From contig NZ_CDMK01000001.1 of the NCBI RefSeq assembly GCF_001283065.1, positions 483,689-524,777 on the forward strand: DNA of 41,089 bases, in the 5' to 3' direction. The notes under the pieces are model-generated. The model made no database searches and had not been told where the DNA came from. It saw only the letters and a program-made list of their open reading frames with translations. Both the position numbers and the translations under genes were made by a program. This document shows, in pieces, positions 39,474 to 41,089 of the stretch; position 1 is the stretch's first letter, and the number at the start of each line of letters is the position of its first letter. This stretch comes from Helicobacter heilmannii (GTDB lineage Bacteria > Campylobacterota > Campylobacteria > Campylobacterales > Helicobacteraceae).

Positions 39474-40096
39474 GTGCAAGCGCCATTAAAGCAAGGCTGC
39501 TCGCCCACTTTGAACACCCCAGCACGGAGCTAGAGTACAAAAACCCCTATGAGCTGTTGGTGGCGGTGCTCTTGTCGGCGCAATGCACGGACAAGCGGGT
39601 AAATCTCACCACTCCTGCTTTTTTTGCCAAATACCCTAATGTGTCAAGCCTAGCCAACGCTAACTTGCCCGAAGTACAAGAGTGCATCAAAAGCATCTCC
39701 TATCCTAACGCCAAGGCCAAGCACTTAATCACCATGGCTAATCAAGTTGTGCAAAATTTTCAAGGGCAAATCCCACAAACCCAAGCCGAACTCAAAAGCT
39801 TGGCAGGCATCGGGCAAAAGAGCGCGAATGTTGTCATGTCTGTCGCCTTTGGGGCTAATCTCTTGGCTGTAGATACGCATGTTTTCCGCGTGGCACATCG
39901 CTTAGGGCTTAGCACAGCTAAAAGCGCAGAGCAGACAGAGAAGGATCTAAGCGCGCTGTTTGTGCACGATTTAAGCGCGCTGCACCACGCTCTCATCCTC
40001 TTTGGACGGCGTATCTGCATGGCACTAAGACCCAAATGCCACAGCTGTTTTTTACAGGATTTTTGTAGGAGCCGGGCGAATTTCAAACCGCGCTAA
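39470..40096 (+). CDS. nth: Endonuclease III
   Basis: Nth is a glycosylase/AP lyase for oxidised pyrimidines. The 208-residue protein has the helix-hairpin-helix LAGIGQKSANVVMSVAF with the catalytic lysine, the catalytic aspartate in AVDTHVFRVAHRLG and the [4Fe-4S] loop CMALRPKCHSCFLQDFC. Its start overlaps feoA by four bases. The nth-fliN order is that of H. pylori. Confidence 0.97.
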   Translation: MSASAIKARLLAHFEHPSTELEYKNPYELLVAVLLSAQCTDKRVNLTTPAFFAKYPNVSSLANANLPEVQECIKSISYPNAKAKHLITMANQVVQNFQGQIPQTQAELKSLAGIGQKSANVVMSVAFGANLLAVDTHVFRVAHRLGLSTAKSAEQTEKDLSALFVHDLSALHHALILFGRRICMALRPKCHSCFLQDFCRSRANFKPR

Positions 40097-40107
40097 TGTA
40101 AATCTAG

Positions 40108-40113
40108 TATAAT
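40108..40113 (+). promoter_or_regulatory. -10 box TATAAT of fliN
   Basis: Perfect TATAAT 55 bases before the fliN ATG, just after the nth stop. No sigma-54 or sigma-28 pattern was seen here, consistent with an early flagellar gene. Confidence 0.5.
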
Positions 40114-40167
40114 GGTACATTTTCTATTTGTGGGTTTTAAGTTGAGCGTGAGAAAGCGAGATTTGTA

Positions 40168-40605
40168 ATGGATAACCAAGGGAACAACACAAGTACGAAC
40201 AAAGAAGGCAATGGCGGGGTGAATATCCAATCCAACCCCACCCTCGCCAATTTGCCCTCTGTCAATCCCAAGTTCAAGAAGCAACCCGCCCTAAACCCTA
40301 GGGAGTTGGAGCTCACCACCTACTTAGAAGAGCTCATCAACGACTACAAGGGATTATTGGACATGGAAGTTACTTTCATGGCAGAGCTGGGGTCCACACA
40401 AATCCCGCTAAGAGAAGTTTTGCGCTTTGAAAGGGGCTCTGTGATCGATTTACAAAAGCCCGCAGGTGAGAGCGTGGATACCTTTGTCAATGGGCGGGTG
40501 ATCGGCAAGGGCGAAGTCATGGTGTATGAAAAGAACCTGGCCATCCGTTTAAACGAGGTGTTAGACTCGAACGCTATTGTGTATTACATTGCAAAGGATA
40601 TGTGA
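40168..40605 (+). CDS. fliN: Flagellar motor switch protein FliN
   Basis: FliN forms the base of the C-ring and takes part in direction switching and export. The 145-residue protein has a disordered Asn/Pro/Gly-rich N-terminal 45 residues and a SpoA domain from about 65: MEVTFMAELGSTQIPLREVL, GSVIDLQKPAGESVDTFVNG and IGKGEVMVYEKNLAIRLNEV. The N-terminal extension is as in H. pylori. The ribosome site before ATG 40168 is weak. Confidence 0.95.
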   Translation: MDNQGNNTSTNKEGNGGVNIQSNPTLANLPSVNPKFKKQPALNPRELELTTYLEELINDYKGLLDMEVTFMAELGSTQIPLREVLRFERGSVIDLQKPAGESVDTFVNGRVIGKGEVMVYEKNLAIRLNEVLDSNAIVYYIAKDM

Positions 40606-40608
40606 GCC

Positions 40609-41089
40609 TTGAGAGCCATTGCGTGTGTCTTTTTCATCTTAGGCGTGTTGTGGAGCAACTCTTTTAACCAGCTCACCCACATCCAAGTCACCCCCACCCC
40701 CGATCACAAGGGCGTACTTTTGGAGTTGCTCTTTCAAGAAGCCCTACACCAAGTGCCTAAAATCTCGCCCACGCAGACCATCACCCTAGCAAACATTGCT
40801 CCCTTTGCCCCCCGCTATGAGCACTTCAGCAGCACCATTTTAAACCAACTCGAAGTGCATAACCAAAACAACACCCTCTACATAGTACCCAAGAGCAACG
40901 CCCTATTTAAAGTCAATGCCAAACTTTCGCAGGACAAACGCTTTTTGCGCCTAGAGTTTGTGCCCTTGTTTGCCGCCTTAACCCCCGCCCTCCTTGCCAC
41001 ACAGACACAGGTACAAACACAAACCCAACCCAAAGTTACACAGACCACACAGCCCCAAGCCACCCCCACCGCCAAGCCCCTGCCCGTTT
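40609..41089 (+). CDS. Secreted or periplasmic protein, partial, downstream of fliN
   Basis: The frame opens with TTG at 40609, three bases after the fliN stop, with AAAGGA about ten bases upstream. A signal peptide follows (RAIACVFFILGVLWSNS). The next 115 residues are beta-rich (LLELLFQEALHQVPKI, LNQLEVHNQNNTLYIVPKSN) and then comes a Thr/Gln/Pro-rich linker that runs past the window edge, so at least 160 codons are seen. I recall a secreted hypothetical gene in this place after fliN in H. pylori. Function unknown; a role at the motor is inference from position only. Confidence 0.7.
   Translation, partial: MRAIACVFFILGVLWSNSFNQLTHIQVTPTPDHKGVLLELLFQEALHQVPKISPTQTITLANIAPFAPRYEHFSSTILNQLEVHNQNNTLYIVPKSNALFKVNAKLSQDKRFLRLEFVPLFAALTPALLATQTQVQTQTQPKVTQTTQPQATPTAKPLPV

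Noticed and set aside
1-41089. CRISPR array, insertion sequence, prophage or tRNA genes
   Set aside because: No spaced direct repeats, transposase motifs, phage genes or tRNA-like cloverleaf sequences were found on reading.

Overview
The window is chromosomal DNA from a Helicobacter, most likely a gastric non-pylori species of the H. felis / H. bizzozeronii / H. heilmannii kind. The genus call rests on blocks with the gene order I recall from H. pylori: LptF/G-type permease–pth–rplY, exbB–exbD–tonB, BI-1 next to gap, coaE–speE, dnaX–tsaE–lptB–rpoN, lysA with chorismate mutase and a DUF2156 gene, and oorDABC–mltG through nth–fliN. A 60-residue Hpn-like protein that is half histidine and a secreted Ggt point to a gastric species. 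The base composition looks richer in G+C than H. pylori, with many G or C homopolymers. Species assignment is inference.

Layout. 1-7.5 kb: start of purL, dcuA, nusA, a small lipoprotein, a trpA with no other trp gene beside it, an LptF/G permease, pth and rplY. 7.6-11.4 kb: an outer-membrane barrel protein; a 649-base stretch without an intact gene that holds a strong promoter, a candidate small RNA, a palindrome and a broken reading frame; the tonB-exbD-exbB energy-transduction operon; and hpn, which lies in frame at the 3' end of a ThiD2-type thiamine gene. 11.4-19.9 kb: BI-1, gap, an RclA-type flavin reductase, two unrecognised genes (one a predicted barrel protein), a DUF465 protein, a J-domain protein, a MATE exporter, rpsI and rplM.

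20-24.4 kb is one tightly overlapping minus-strand operon: ggt-speE-coaE-methyltransferase-HNH endonuclease. It joins a virulence-type secreted enzyme, polyamine and CoA synthesis, and a restriction-modification pair. 24.4-29.2 kb is dnaX-tsaE-lptB-rpoN followed by two related Sel1-repeat proteins. 29.2-35.3 kb (minus) is oorDABC running into a fused lysA and a DUF2156 gene. In the fusion, diaminopimelate decarboxylase continues in frame into chorismate mutase and then into a shortened prephenate-dehydratase/ACT-like tail. 35.4-41.1 kb: mltG and a very long AsmA-like envelope protein start divergently and overlap at their 5' ends; feoA, nth, fliN and the start of a secreted protein follow.

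The most unusual items are the LysA-PheA-like fusion, the ThiD2 frame that has neither a normal start nor its own stop and reads into hpn, a run of 12 G inside ggt that could make it phase-variable, and the candidate stable RNA near 8.4 kb. No tRNA, rRNA, CRISPR array or insertion sequence was seen. I did not find a clearly new multi-gene defence or signalling system.
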